Positions 54,380 to 63,895 of a DNA stretch of 64,000 bases are shown in pieces. The notes under the pieces are model-generated. The model saw only the letters and a program-made list of their open reading frames with translations. It searched no databases and was not told where the DNA came from. This stretch comes from Phaeobacter sp. CECT 5382 (GTDB lineage: Bacteria; Pseudomonadota; Alphaproteobacteria; Rhodobacterales; Rhodobacteraceae). The number at the start of each line of letters is the position of its first letter. The stretch's first letter is position 1. The translations under genes and the position numbers were made by a program. The stretch lies in contig NZ_CYSG01000020.1 of NCBI RefSeq assembly GCF_001457775.1, forward strand, positions 1 to 64,000. Reading direction: 5' to 3'.

Positions 54380-54817
54380 TCAAAAATCTCGTTGAGACAA
54401 TTTCTCGGCCTCTCTGATCATGCTGCACCGTCCGACTCCGCGTGGCGATAGCGTCCCCATTTCCAGGCGCGAAAGAACCAGCACCGAGACCTTCAAGTTC
54501 TGCAAATTCAGGATGACCTGAAAGCGCTCCCCCGCCATGCCGGGCATTTTTTCAAGAACGGCGGGCCGAACGGTCCAGTCCAACAAATAAGAATTCTCGC
54601 TTCGTTTCTCGAGCTCTACCGGCACGGCGACCCCCTCGGAGCCATCCCAGACACGGGCGGATTTACGACCGTCAAAAAGCTCCATCGCGACCTGAGATGG
54701 TACCAGCGATGATTTCGATAAAGGTACAATCCGGCACAGGTAGGTTTCAGAGGCTTCCGCTGTAGTCCAGGCCATAAAGGTTGCAAGAAAAACAAACCAT
54801 TTTGCAATTTCAACCAT
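54380..54817 (-). CDS. Orphan secreted protein of unknown function
   Basis: The 145-aa product from ATG 54817 has a clear signal peptide (MVEIAKWFVFLATFMAWTTAEA). The mature part is small with three cysteines; the segments LCRIVPLSKSS and VGRCSMIREAEK lie near its ends. I recognise no family. GAGGG lies upstream at good spacing, which supports translation. It is flanked by an unusually long non-coding region and may be an accessory gene. Confidence 0.6.
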   Translation of the reverse strand: MVEIAKWFVFLATFMAWTTAEASETYLCRIVPLSKSSLVPSQVAMELFDGRKSARVWDGSEGVAVPVELEKRSENSYLLDWTVRPAVLEKMPGMAGERFQVILNLQNLKVSVLVLSRLEMGTLSPRGVGRCSMIREAEKLSQRDF

Positions 54818-55388
54818 AAAACCCTCAGCACTCACGCAGAACAACTGGAACGGATAAATCAACCTATCGCGTTACACTCCATGCAAAAAAGCAAAATACA
54901 AGTAACTAAAAACACCTACTCAAAGCTGAATATCATGACGCCTACTCGCGTCAAAGAGAAATTTGGGAAAAGGCCGAATATACTTTCGAAGGCTCAAATT
55001 ATTGCTGATCTCACGGACTGCAAACTGCATACCTTGAGGCAATAGCGCCTTGAAATAACATAAAACTTGAAACAAGCAACCGCCCCGCGCAGTCATGTTG
55101 CAAACCTTATCGCTGACACTGCTCTGATGTCGCAACGCCTGTCAAGCACTGGATCAAGTCGCCCGCCGGTGCAGTTCGCAAGGGGAAACAGGCACAAAGT
55201 CCCCTTGAGAAGAGTATCAGACAATCTTTGCACTGCTGGGGAGATATCAGCTGCCAGAGGAGACTGCTGCCCCGGCATGTGACACCGAAAACGGCAGGAA
55301 AGAAGGGCTGATGTGACCAAAAAGATTTCCGGCGCCTCTGACATTGGCGGTCCACCGTGTAATTGAAAAAACCAAATGAAGACAACGG
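54818..55388. other. 570-bp region without a recognisable gene
   Basis: Only short frames without ribosome sites or family sequence are present. The part up to ~55080 is AT-rich. One hairpin stands out: CAAGGGGA (55179-55186) and TCCCCTTG (55200-55207), 8 bp with a 13-base loop. A remnant of a deleted gene or a small RNA are both possible; neither is shown. Confidence 0.55.
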
Positions 55389-55422
55389 AAAAGACCCTCC
55401 GCTTTTGACGGAGGGTCTTTAA
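55389..55422 (-). terminator. Intrinsic terminator of the sox operon
   Basis: AAAGACCCTCCG pairs perfectly with CGGAGGGTCTTT (12 bp, 7-base loop) and runs into T residues in both directions. It lies 44 bp after the soxG stop. Confidence 0.92.
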
Positions 55423-55465
55423 GTTTAATCTCTGAATACAGGTTCGAGACCCGGATCACAGGCCG

Positions 55466-56032
55466 TCAGTAAACGCCAACTGCAGATTGCGGATGCGCAG
55501 CCGTTGACAGCAGCCCAAACATATAGGCGCCTACCGAACGGAAGCAGACCACCCGGAAACTGCCGTCATCCTGAAGCCAGAAAGCGGCTGCGACCTGCGC
55601 TGTGCGGCTGCGGCGAAAGTCGCCTGCCACAAAGGCTTCAGGCGACAGATCCACCGGACTGATTTTGGCCAGTACCTCGCGTGCGCCATCGCCTGTGATC
55701 TGAAAGAAGGAGCGGGCGTCCGACACATTGGCCGCCAGTGCATGTTCGCCTTTCAGGGCCTTAGTCAGCTCAGCAGTCTTGGCCACCGCCTGCTCATAGG
55801 GAACCAGCAGCAACAGCTCATCCGGTGACATCCAGGCAGCCGCGCCGCCCTCAACCACCAAGATCGTGCCCTGCGCGGGAACCTCAGTGCCGGTGGCAGC
55901 CTTGACGGCTGCTGCCAGAGGCTTGGAAGAAAGATCGCCACGTAGGGTGATCATGCCCTGAAGGCCAACATCTGCGACAGTGGCAATGCCCGAAAACTGA
56001 GCGCCATTGGTTGCGGTGACAGGATTAGACAT
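55466..56032 (-). CDS. soxG: Sarcosine oxidase gamma subunit
   Basis: This is a 187-aa small subunit of heterotetrameric sarcosine oxidase. It resembles the N-terminal part of the GCV_T fold (MITLRGDLSSKPL, then AAWMSPDELLLLV and SFFQITGDGAREVLAKI). GGGGAG precedes ATG 56032, which lies 8 bases inside the end of soxA, so translation is coupled. A longer frame upstream is within soxA. Confidence 0.92.
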   Translation of the reverse strand: MSNPVTATNGAQFSGIATVADVGLQGMITLRGDLSSKPLAAAVKAATGTEVPAQGTILVVEGGAAAWMSPDELLLLVPYEQAVAKTAELTKALKGEHALAANVSDARSFFQITGDGAREVLAKISPVDLSPEAFVAGDFRRSRTAQVAAAFWLQDDGSFRVVCFRSVGAYMFGLLSTAAHPQSAVGVY

Positions 56033-59000
56033 TCTGCTTCTCCCCTTCCTTGTCGTAGAAGACCGGATCGACGATCTTTGCTGTGTAGGTCTTGCCATCA
56101 GTTCCGGGGAACTCGATCACCTCGCCCATGCGTTTGGGACCATGTTTGACCAGCCCCATGGCAATGCCGCGATCCAGCGTTGCCGAATAGTAGGTCGAAG
56201 TCACCCGGCCAATCATGTTCTTTTGGCCATTGGCATTGATACCATTGCCAAGCGCATAGGCCCCATCCGGCAGGACCGATCCATCAGTGGTCTCCAGACC
56301 AACCAGCTGCCAGCGATCCGGGTCAGCCATATGCGAGCGTTGCTGCGCACGCTTGCCCAGATAGTCTTCCTTTTTCTTCGACAGCGCCCAGTTCAGCCCC
56401 AGATCCTGCGGGATCACGGTGCCATCGGTTTCGTCGCCGATCATGATGAAGCCCTTTTCGGCGCGCAAAATGTGCAGGGTCTCGGTGCCATAAGGCATGA
56501 CATTAAATTCGCGGCCTGCCTCCATCAGCGCGTCCCAGAAGGCCTGCCCTTCCGAGGCCGCAACGGCGATCTCGTAAGACAGCTCACCCGAGAAGGAGAT
56601 CCGGAATGCACGTGCGTCAAAGCCGCCGATCTGGCCTTCACGCCACTCCATGAAGGGCAGCGCTTCCTTGCTGAGATCCATGCCGCCACCGGCCTGTGCG
56701 TTGAGCTTTTCCAGCACCTTGCGGGCCTTGGGGCCAACAACGGCGATCTGGGCGTATTGCTCGGTCACATTGGCGACGTAGACTTTCCAGTCCCACCACT
56801 CAGTCTGCAGCCATTCTTCCATGTGACCATGGATGCTTTCGGCACCGCCAGTGGTAGTGTGGCACAGCCAGGTGTCTTCGTCGATGCGGGCAACAACGCC
56901 ATCATCAGACAAAAAGCCGTTCTCGGAACACATCAGACCATAGCGGCATTTGCCGATCTTCAGCGTCGACATCATGTTGGTATACATCATGTCGAGGAAC
57001 TTGCCTGCGTCTGGCCCTTTGACGATCAACTTGCCAAGAGTGGACGCATCCAGGAGGCCAAGATTCTCGCGGGTGTTCTTCACCTCGCGGTTCACCGCGT
57101 CATGACGGCTCTCGCCGCTGCGGGTATAGGCAAAGGGACGGCGCCACTGGCCAACCGGTTCCCAATCCGCACCATTGGCATCGTTCCAGTCATAGATCGG
57201 CGTCTTGCGCACCGGCTGGAAGATCTCGCCACGGGCCTCGCCACCGATCGCACCCATGGAAATCGGGTGATACGGCGGACGGAAGGTGGTGGTGCCGACC
57301 TGCGGGATTTCTGCCCCAAGACTGTCAGCAAGAATGGCCAGCCCATTGATATTGCTCAGCTTACCCTGATCAGTTGCCATGCCCAGCGTGGTGTAACGCT
57401 TGGTGTGCTCCACGCTTTCATAGCCTTCACGAGCGGCCAGTTGCACGTCAGAGACTTTGACGTCATTTTGATAGTCGAGCCAAGTTTTCATCCGCAGCTT
57501 GATATCTGCTTTGGCAGGCATCAGCCAAACCGGCTGCATCAGGGTCTCGTCCTCGGCCACACCTTTGGATGCAGCGACAGATTTCGCTGGGAAACCCGCA
57601 GCCTCGGCCGCTTGAGCACCAGCAGCAGCTGCGTCTTCCAGCGCCGCGCCAAGACCCAGGTTGCCATTGGCAGAACCGGCTGCGACCACAAAGCCTGCGC
57701 CATTATCGCCAAGCGGCGGACGGGTGGGATCGGGACGGAAGAAGGCGTGATCCTTGTCCCAGGTGAGTTTACCCCCACAGTGGGACCACAGGTGAACCAC
57801 GGGCGACCAGCCACCGGACATGGCCACGGCATCCGCCTCGACCTCTTCCTGGGCGCCGCCTTCGCCATTCTGCGCGCAGATGGCGACCTTGGTGACACGC
57901 GGGCCATCCTTGACCTTTGCAATGGCGCGGCCCAGCTCAACCCGGATACCTTTATCGCGCACCATTTCCATCAGCGCACCGCCGCCGGTGTCGCGCGCGT
58001 CAACCACGCGGACCACCTCGACGCCTGCGTCATGCAGGGTCAGGGCGGTGCGATAGGCATCGTCGTTGTTGGTGGCAACTACGACCTTTTGGCCGGGAGT
58101 CACGCCCCAGTTGACCACATAGTCGCGCATCGAAGCCGCCAGCATCACGCCAGGCACGTCATTGCCAGCAAAAGACAGCGGACGCTCGATCGCACCAGTG
58201 GCGGTGATGATCTGTTTGGCACGGATCCGCCACAGGCGGTGGCGTGGACCACCCTGCCCCGGCGCGTGATCGGTCAGACGCTCATAGCCCAGTGCATAGC
58301 CGTGGTCATAGACGCCAGAGCCCATGCAGCGGTCGCGCAGAGTGACATTGTCCATTGCGCGCAGCTCTGTCAGGGTCTTTTCGACCCAAACCTCCGGCGT
58401 ATCGCCGTCGATTGTGCCACCATCCACAGGGGCACGACCGCCCCAATGGTTGTTTTGCTCCAGCACCAGAACTTTGGCTCCGCTTGCAGCCGCCGCCTTG
58501 GCGGCCTGCAAACCGGCAACACCACCACCGATCACAACCACATCCGCAAAGAAATAGAAATGTTCGTAGGTGTCGGCGTCTTTCAGCTCCGAGTCAGGTG
58601 CCGCGCCGAGACCGGCGGATTTGCGGATGATCGGCTCGTAGACGTGCTTCCACAGCGGGCGCGGATGGATGAACATCTTATAATAGAATCCAGCCGTCAG
58701 GAACCGCGACAGCTTGTTGTTGATGGCCAGCACGTCGAACTCGAGGCTTGGCCAGTGGTTCTGTGACGCCGCAGTCAGGCCCGAAAACAGCTCGGTGGTG
58801 GTGGCACGCTGGTTGGGCTCATAGCGGTCGCCAGTGCCCAGCTGCATCAGCGCATTGGGCTCTTCAGAGCCGGAGGCCACAACACCGCGCGGGCGGTGGT
58901 ATTTGAACGACCGGCCCATCATCATCTGGTCATTGGCCAGCAGCGCCGAGGCGAGACTGTCGCCCCCGTAGCCCTGCATCCGTTTGCCGTTGAAGGTGAA

Positions 59001-59057
59001 CTCGATCTGTTTGGACCGGTCAATCAGCCGGCCCTGTTTGGCGAGACGCGTGCTCAT
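56025..59057 (-). CDS. soxA: Sarcosine oxidase alpha subunit
   Basis: This is a 1010-aa subunit. Residues ~20-105 are a 2Fe-2S-ferredoxin-like domain without its cysteines. The NAD(H)-binding region has VVIGGGVAGLQAAKAAAASGA (in part, about 175). The C-terminal ~400 residues form aminomethyltransferase-like (GCV_T) domains that take the methylene group from the imine onto tetrahydrofolate. The complex converts sarcosine, O2 and THF into glycine, H2O2 and methylene-THF. It follows soxD by 46 bp. Confidence 0.96.
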   Translation of the reverse strand: MSTRLAKQGRLIDRSKQIEFTFNGKRMQGYGGDSLASALLANDQMMMGRSFKYHRPRGVVASGSEEPNALMQLGTGDRYEPNQRATTTELFSGLTAASQNHWPSLEFDVLAINNKLSRFLTAGFYYKMFIHPRPLWKHVYEPIIRKSAGLGAAPDSELKDADTYEHFYFFADVVVIGGGVAGLQAAKAAAASGAKVLVLEQNNHWGGRAPVDGGTIDGDTPEVWVEKTLTELRAMDNVTLRDRCMGSGVYDHGYALGYERLTDHAPGQGGPRHRLWRIRAKQIITATGAIERPLSFAGNDVPGVMLAASMRDYVVNWGVTPGQKVVVATNNDDAYRTALTLHDAGVEVVRVVDARDTGGGALMEMVRDKGIRVELGRAIAKVKDGPRVTKVAICAQNGEGGAQEEVEADAVAMSGGWSPVVHLWSHCGGKLTWDKDHAFFRPDPTRPPLGDNGAGFVVAAGSANGNLGLGAALEDAAAAGAQAAEAAGFPAKSVAASKGVAEDETLMQPVWLMPAKADIKLRMKTWLDYQNDVKVSDVQLAAREGYESVEHTKRYTTLGMATDQGKLSNINGLAILADSLGAEIPQVGTTTFRPPYHPISMGAIGGEARGEIFQPVRKTPIYDWNDANGADWEPVGQWRRPFAYTRSGESRHDAVNREVKNTRENLGLLDASTLGKLIVKGPDAGKFLDMMYTNMMSTLKIGKCRYGLMCSENGFLSDDGVVARIDEDTWLCHTTTGGAESIHGHMEEWLQTEWWDWKVYVANVTEQYAQIAVVGPKARKVLEKLNAQAGGGMDLSKEALPFMEWREGQIGGFDARAFRISFSGELSYEIAVAASEGQAFWDALMEAGREFNVMPYGTETLHILRAEKGFIMIGDETDGTVIPQDLGLNWALSKKKEDYLGKRAQQRSHMADPDRWQLVGLETTDGSVLPDGAYALGNGINANGQKNMIGRVTSTYYSATLDRGIAMGLVKHGPKRMGEVIEFPGTDGKTYTAKIVDPVFYDKEGEKQNV

Positions 59058-59103
59058 GTGGTCTGACCTTTCAAAGTAAAGCCATGTGTTTCAGCAGGGC
59101 GGA

Positions 59104-59445
59104 TCATTCGGAGGCATCCGAGAATTCACGCCAGCTCCAGCCGGGACGTTTTGCGGTGATCTTGTCCTTGATCTCCTGCGGCGGCTCATAGGTCTGCGCC
59201 GCATAGGTGCCAAAGACCTCCAGCGTGGTGGTACAGCGGGCGGCATGGAACCACTTGCCGCAGCCATTGGCATGACGCCAGCGTTCAAAATGCACGCCCT
59301 TTGGGTTTTCGCGCATAAACAGGTAGTCGTGGAAATCATTGTCGTCCGAGCCAGGGCCAAAGCGCTTCAGATGCGCTTCGCCGCCCGCAGCCAGTTCAGT
59401 TTCTTCGGCTTTGACGCCGCAATAGGGGCATTCAAGGATCAGCAT
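59104..59445 (-). CDS. soxD: Sarcosine oxidase delta subunit
   Basis: This 113-aa subunit binds zinc. It begins MLILECPYCGVKAEETEL with a CxxC pair, and further ligands lie in WFHAARCTTTLEVFG. The HFERW/NGCGKWF section is typical. It lies between soxB (33 bp upstream) and soxA (46 bp downstream). Confidence 0.94.
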   Translation of the reverse strand: MLILECPYCGVKAEETELAAGGEAHLKRFGPGSDDNDFHDYLFMRENPKGVHFERWRHANGCGKWFHAARCTTTLEVFGTYAAQTYEPPQEIKDKITAKRPGWSWREFSDASE

Positions 59446-59478
59446 TGTGCTTACTCCGTCCTTATGAATTCTGCGGCA

Positions 59479-60723
59479 CTAGTGCGCCACGCCAGCGGCG
59501 ACGCTCTCGTCGATGAACTTGCCTTCTTTGAAGCGGTTCATGGTGAACTCTTCGGTCAGCGGCGAATGACCCGTGGCCATCAGTTCAGCCATGGCCCAAC
59601 CGGATCCGGGGATCGATTTGAAACCGCCGGTGCCCCAACCACAGTTGATAAAGCAGTTGCCAACGGGCGTTTTCGAGATCAACGGCGACCGGTCACCGGT
59701 CACGTCCACAATGCCGCCCCACTGGCGCAGCATCTTGAGGCGACTGACCATCGGGAAGGTTTCGACCAGAGCGCGCACGGTTTCCTCGATATGATGGAAC
59801 GACCCACGCTGGGTATAGTTGTTGGCTGCATCGGTGCCGCCGCCAATCACCATCTCACCCTTATCGGACTGAGACATGTATCCATGCACCGTATTGGCCA
59901 TGACGACCACATCCATGCAGGGTTTGATCGGTTCAGAGACCAGCGCCTGAAGGGCGACGCTCTCCATTGGCAGACGGAAGCCAGCCATATCGGCCAAATG
60001 CGAAGCATTGCCCGCAACCAACATGCCCATCTTGTCGCAATCGATCGGACCTTTGGAGGTTTCAACACCTGCAACACGGCCATTTTCAACACGTACGCCA
60101 GTGACCTCGCATTGCTGGATGATGTCCATCCCCATGTCGGAACAGGCGCGCGCATAGCCCCAAGCAACGGCGTCATGACGCGCGGTACCAGCGCGTTCCT
60201 GCCACAGGGCGCCCAGAACGGGGTAGCGCGGCCCATGCAGATTGATGATCGGCACCAGTTCTTTGACGCGGGCAGGCTCGATCCATTCGGTCTGCACACC
60301 TTGCAAGGCATTGGCATGGGCGGTGCGTTTGTAGCCGCGGATCTCATGCTCGGTCTGCGCCAGCATCATGACGCCGCGCGGGCTGAACATGACGTTGTAG
60401 TTCAGGTCCTGCGACATGGTTTCATACAGACTGCGGGCCTTTTCATAGATCGCAGCCGAGGGATCCTGCAGATAGTTTGACCGGATGATGGTGGTGTTAC
60501 GACCGGTGTTACCACCGCCCAACCAGCCCTTTTCGATAATCGCGACATTCGTAATGCCAAAGTTCTTGCCAAGATAATAGGCTGTGGCCAGACCGTGGCC
60601 ACCAGCCCCTACGATGACAACATCGTAATGGCGTTTCGGTTCCGGCGAGCGCCAGGCGCGCTCCCATCCGGTATGATAGCGCAGGGCTTCCCGCGCGACA
60701 GCAAAGGCTGAATAGCGTTTCAT
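59479..60723 (-). CDS. soxB: Sarcosine oxidase beta subunit
   Basis: This is the 414-aa flavoprotein subunit. The FAD-binding loop is VVIVGAGGHGLATAYYLG (about 32-49). The covalent FMN-binding histidine is expected in GTARHDAVAWGYARA (about 175). The C-terminal GWGTGGFKSIPGSGW box is present. ATG 60723 (MKRYSAFAVAREAL) matches the family start; the frame upstream is unrelated. It opens soxBDAG and diverges from ccmI. No glyA or folate gene is adjoined. Confidence 0.96.
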   Translation of the reverse strand: MKRYSAFAVAREALRYHTGWERAWRSPEPKRHYDVVIVGAGGHGLATAYYLGKNFGITNVAIIEKGWLGGGNTGRNTTIIRSNYLQDPSAAIYEKARSLYETMSQDLNYNVMFSPRGVMMLAQTEHEIRGYKRTAHANALQGVQTEWIEPARVKELVPIINLHGPRYPVLGALWQERAGTARHDAVAWGYARACSDMGMDIIQQCEVTGVRVENGRVAGVETSKGPIDCDKMGMLVAGNASHLADMAGFRLPMESVALQALVSEPIKPCMDVVVMANTVHGYMSQSDKGEMVIGGGTDAANNYTQRGSFHHIEETVRALVETFPMVSRLKMLRQWGGIVDVTGDRSPLISKTPVGNCFINCGWGTGGFKSIPGSGWAMAELMATGHSPLTEEFTMNRFKEGKFIDESVAAGVAH

Positions 60724-60960
60724 TGGCGAATCCGATGGTTCGTGACTAACAACTGGTATGCCCCAGAGGCCCGGTTTCCCTACGCCGTTTATCGTCGCAT
60801 TTTTGCACTGTTGCGACACGCGCACGTCACGGGGCGCAGGCCAGCCCGTGCAAGCCTGCATCGGTCAGGACCGCGCACCCGGGCAGTTAGCTCTTTTTTC
60901 CTGCCGCGCCCGCCTATAGATGAGAGGAAACCACCAACAAGCGCAATTCGCGGAGTGACT

Positions 60961-62208
60961 ATGGTATTCTGGATCCTGATTTCCTTTGTGGCCCTTGCGG
61001 TCACCGGCCTGCTTTCACTGGCGCTGATGCGGGCGCATGAGGTTGGCGAGCCGCCTGCAGCCTATGATCTGCGTGTCTATCGCCAGCAGTTGCGTGACGT
61101 GGACAAGGATCTCGCCCGCGGCGTGATCAATGCATCAGACGCCGACCGGGTCCGGGCCGAAGTTTCCCGCCGTATTCTGGCAGCTGACTCCCTGCTTCAG
61201 CAACAGCAAAGCGGTGACAGTCAGCCCGCAGGCCTGAGTCGCGCTATGATCCTGATCTCAGCCGTCGCATTGATCGGGGGCACCCTTGGGCTTTATAGCT
61301 GGCTGGGCGCACCCGGCTATGACGACATGGGGCTGGAACTGCGCATTGCCGCCGCCAAAGACTATGCCAAAACCCGCCCCAGCCAGTCAGAGGCCGAAGC
61401 CCGCCTTCCGGCGACGCCAAAACCACAGGCCGAAGCCGAGTATCTTGATCTGGTCGCGCAGCTGCGCAAAACAGCCAATGCCCGCAGCAATGACGCACAG
61501 GGACAGGCCCTGCTGTCGCAGCACGAGGCAAATCTAGGCAATTTCAAAGCCGCCTATGAGGCCAAGCGCAACTACATTCAGATCATGACCGGCGACCTCG
61601 AAGCGCAGGACTATGGCGAGCTGGCCGAGCTGATGATCATGGCCAGCGGCGGCTATGTCTCTCCCGAGGCCGAAGAACTGCTGGACCGTACCCTGACGCT
61701 GGATCCGCGCAATGGTCCCGCCCGCTATTATTGGGGTCTGATGCAGGGACAGCTGAACCGACCCGATATTGCGTTTCGCATCTGGTCAGAAACCCTGCGC
61801 ATGGGCCCTAAAGGTGCGCCCTGGATCAACGGGATTGAAGCCCAAATCGAAGAAATGGCTTTCCGCGCCGGGGTCGAATACCGTCTCATCGATGTTCCGG
61901 GTGCAACACCTGACGGCGGCCCTGCCCTAGCTGGGCCAAGCGCCGACGACGTTTCTGCTGCGCAAGACATGACAACCGAAGACCGCCAGGAGATGATCAA
62001 AGGCATGGTCGCGCGTCTGTCTGACCGACTGGCCACCGAAGGTGGCAGCGCCAAGGAATGGGCGCAGCTCATTGGAGCACTTGCCGTTCTGGGCGATCGT
62101 ACACGCGCTGCTGCAATCTATGACGAGGCCAAGACACGCTTTGGCGCTGATGCAGCCTCTCTCAGCCTGATCGAGGCCGCCGCAAATCAAGCAGGCCTCG
62201 ACCAATGA
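60961..62208 (+). CDS. ccmI: Cytochrome c-type biogenesis protein CcmI
   Basis: CcmI recruits apocytochrome c to the heme-lyase CcmFH. The 415-aa protein has two N-terminal membrane helices (MVFWILISFVALAVTGLLSL; AMILISAVALIGGTLGLY) separated by a leucine-rich cytoplasmic loop (LRVYRQQLRDVDKDLARGVI). A large periplasmic TPR domain follows. CGGAG precedes ATG 60961. It overlaps ruvX by 4 bases and is far from the ccmABCDG row at 24-27 kb. Confidence 0.9.
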   Translation: MVFWILISFVALAVTGLLSLALMRAHEVGEPPAAYDLRVYRQQLRDVDKDLARGVINASDADRVRAEVSRRILAADSLLQQQQSGDSQPAGLSRAMILISAVALIGGTLGLYSWLGAPGYDDMGLELRIAAAKDYAKTRPSQSEAEARLPATPKPQAEAEYLDLVAQLRKTANARSNDAQGQALLSQHEANLGNFKAAYEAKRNYIQIMTGDLEAQDYGELAELMIMASGGYVSPEAEELLDRTLTLDPRNGPARYYWGLMQGQLNRPDIAFRIWSETLRMGPKGAPWINGIEAQIEEMAFRAGVEYRLIDVPGATPDGGPALAGPSADDVSAAQDMTTEDRQEMIKGMVARLSDRLATEGGSAKEWAQLIGALAVLGDRTRAAAIYDEAKTRFGADAASLSLIEAAANQAGLDQ

Positions 62209-62678
62209 TTTTTGATAACTTCGAAGAATACGCCGCTGCGGTTCCTGGGTTTTCCCCTCTCGCCGGGCTGGATTTTGGAGAGAAAACCATTGGTATTGCC
62301 ATTTCCGACCGGCTGGGCACCGTTGCCACGCCGCTGGAAACCATCCGACGCAAGAAATTCACCCTGGATGCCGAACGCCTGTTTGAAATCACCAAGGCGC
62401 GTGAGGTTGGCGGACTGCTGCTTGGCCTGCCCCGCAATATGGATGGCTCTGAGGGCCCGCGCTGTCAGAAAACTCGCGCCTTTGCGCGCAATCTGGCGCG
62501 TCTCACCGAGCTGCCCATCGGGTTTTGGGACGAACGCTTGAGCACCGTTGCTGCCGAACGCGCGCTATTAGAGGCAGATACGTCACGAAAACGTCGCGCC
62601 GAGGTTATCGATCATGTGGCTGCTTCCTATATTCTGCAGGGAGCATTGGATCGAATGAGGCACCTGAAGAATGGCTAA
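62205..62678 (+). CDS. ruvX: Holliday junction resolvase-like protein RuvX (YqgF)
   Basis: This is a 157-aa RNase H-fold protein, linked to 16S rRNA 5'-end processing and to junction resolution. The acidic site residues appear in LAGLDFGEKTIGIAIS, FWDERLSTVAAERAL and VIDHVAASYILQ, and GLPRNMDGSEGPRC is the conserved loop. The start overlaps ccmI (ATGA) and the end overlaps the DUF1289 gene by 8 bp. Confidence 0.94.
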   Translation: MIFDNFEEYAAAVPGFSPLAGLDFGEKTIGIAISDRLGTVATPLETIRRKKFTLDAERLFEITKAREVGGLLLGLPRNMDGSEGPRCQKTRAFARNLARLTELPIGFWDERLSTVAAERALLEADTSRKRRAEVIDHVAASYILQGALDRMRHLKNG

Positions 62679-62913
62679 AACAGACAGCACCAAGGTCTGG
62701 CAACGCGACGAGATACAGTCGCCCTGCATCAATATCTGCGTCGTCCATCCCGATGCGCGCATCTGCACCGGCTGTTATCGCTCTATCGATGAGATCACCA
62801 GCTGGTCAAAGATGTCCAACGAAGACCGCGCCGAGGTCATGGCTGATCTGCCAGCCCGCGCAGGCAATCTGACCAAACGGCGTGGCGGTCGGGCCGCGCG
62901 CCTGAAACGCTAG
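62671..62913 (+). CDS. DUF1289 family protein
   Basis: This 80-aa protein carries the family's four-cysteine metal-type site: SPCINICVVHPDARICTGC (CxxxC…CxxC), then YRSIDEITSWSKMS. The tail is Arg-rich. Function is unknown. It is the third gene of ccmI-ruvX-DUF1289 and overlaps ruvX. Confidence 0.9.
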   Translation: MAKTDSTKVWQRDEIQSPCINICVVHPDARICTGCYRSIDEITSWSKMSNEDRAEVMADLPARAGNLTKRRGGRAARLKR

Positions 62914-62923
62914 CACGCAGTTT

Positions 62924-63817
62924 TCACGGCAGGGTGATCCAGTCCGACACCCCGCCCACCTGTTCGGGCCGGAAATAGGCAATGACGCGCCCTTCGTTCT
63001 GCGCGCCAACATCTGTCGACCCTGACACCTCCTCTGATCCCTGCCATGATACCTGCCATGGGGCCACCCCATGCAGACAAAGCCGGTGCATCAGATAGGC
63101 CTCTCCGGGCTGGGCATGTACTGTGACACGCCTGCAGGTCTCAAACACCTCCGCCCGGGCAGTCTTGTAGGCCTCGGTCACATCCACCAGATGCCAATCC
63201 TGCGGGGCAACACTGCCAAAGGCCGCCGCGAATCCGCGTCGCATCACCTCGTGACTGCCCTCCCAGACCACTAGCGGTGCCGCCTCTGGGTCTTGGGCAT
63301 TCAGCGGCAGACCCAGAACCCAGGCATGGCGTTCTTCTATGCGACGGTTGCGCGAGGCGCCAAACATCTTGACCCCGTCCACATGGGCTGCATCCCGCTT
63401 GCTTCGATAGCGAAAGGCTGCGTCATTTTCACCGGCGCGTGGGCGCGGATAACCTGGAAACACGATAGAAACCTGTGCGCGGTGCAGGTCGGAAACTGGC
63501 CCCATATGGCGGGTGATGAAGTCCACAGGGTCGCCGCACAACGCCGCGCCGGTCGGCAATCTTCCCGCTGTGTCATTGTCTAGGGCGTCGACACCAATGA
63601 ACCAGGTTCCCTCGCAATCCAGCCATTCGGCATTTGCCGGATCGCGCAAACTGGCACGGGCCAGTGGCCGCGCTTCGCGCGCCCACTGCGCAATGCCTGC
63701 ATCATGGCCAAACCGCGTCCAGCCCTGCGTCAGGAAATCTCGCCACTGCTTGTCTGACTCTTGTTGCATGCCGTGCTGTTGCCTCTGCATCCTGCGTGCC
63801 TTTGGCAAATCGACCAT
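62924..63817 (-). CDS. Phytanoyl-CoA dioxygenase-like Fe(II)/2-oxoglutarate enzyme
   Basis: The protein is 297 aa with a probable double-stranded beta-helix. The proximal HxD site is seen in RDAAHVDGVKMFG (about 140) and the distal His in MHRLCLHGVAPWQ (about 245), with Arg in GRVIAYFRP. The family hydroxylates small molecules with Fe(II) and 2-oxoglutarate; the substrate is unknown. No clear ribosome site precedes the ATG at 63817. It is convergent with the DUF1289 gene, 10 bp away. Confidence 0.75.
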   Translation of the reverse strand: MVDLPKARRMQRQQHGMQQESDKQWRDFLTQGWTRFGHDAGIAQWAREARPLARASLRDPANAEWLDCEGTWFIGVDALDNDTAGRLPTGAALCGDPVDFITRHMGPVSDLHRAQVSIVFPGYPRPRAGENDAAFRYRSKRDAAHVDGVKMFGASRNRRIEERHAWVLGLPLNAQDPEAAPLVVWEGSHEVMRRGFAAAFGSVAPQDWHLVDVTEAYKTARAEVFETCRRVTVHAQPGEAYLMHRLCLHGVAPWQVSWQGSEEVSGSTDVGAQNEGRVIAYFRPEQVGGVSDWITLP

Positions 63818-63895
63818 CGGCTCTTGTCTACAAGATTCTAGATCACCAACGGCAAGCCCCCGCTTTCGATTGCGACAAGATTGAGCGGCTCCGCG

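Noticed and set aside
56007-58766. 919-codon open frame antisense to soxA
   Set aside because: Entirely within soxA; composition is that of an antisense frame (His, Gln, Arg rich) and it has no recognisable motif.
59086-60480. 464-codon open frame antisense to soxB/soxD
   Set aside because: Antisense of two certain genes and lacks any family sequence.
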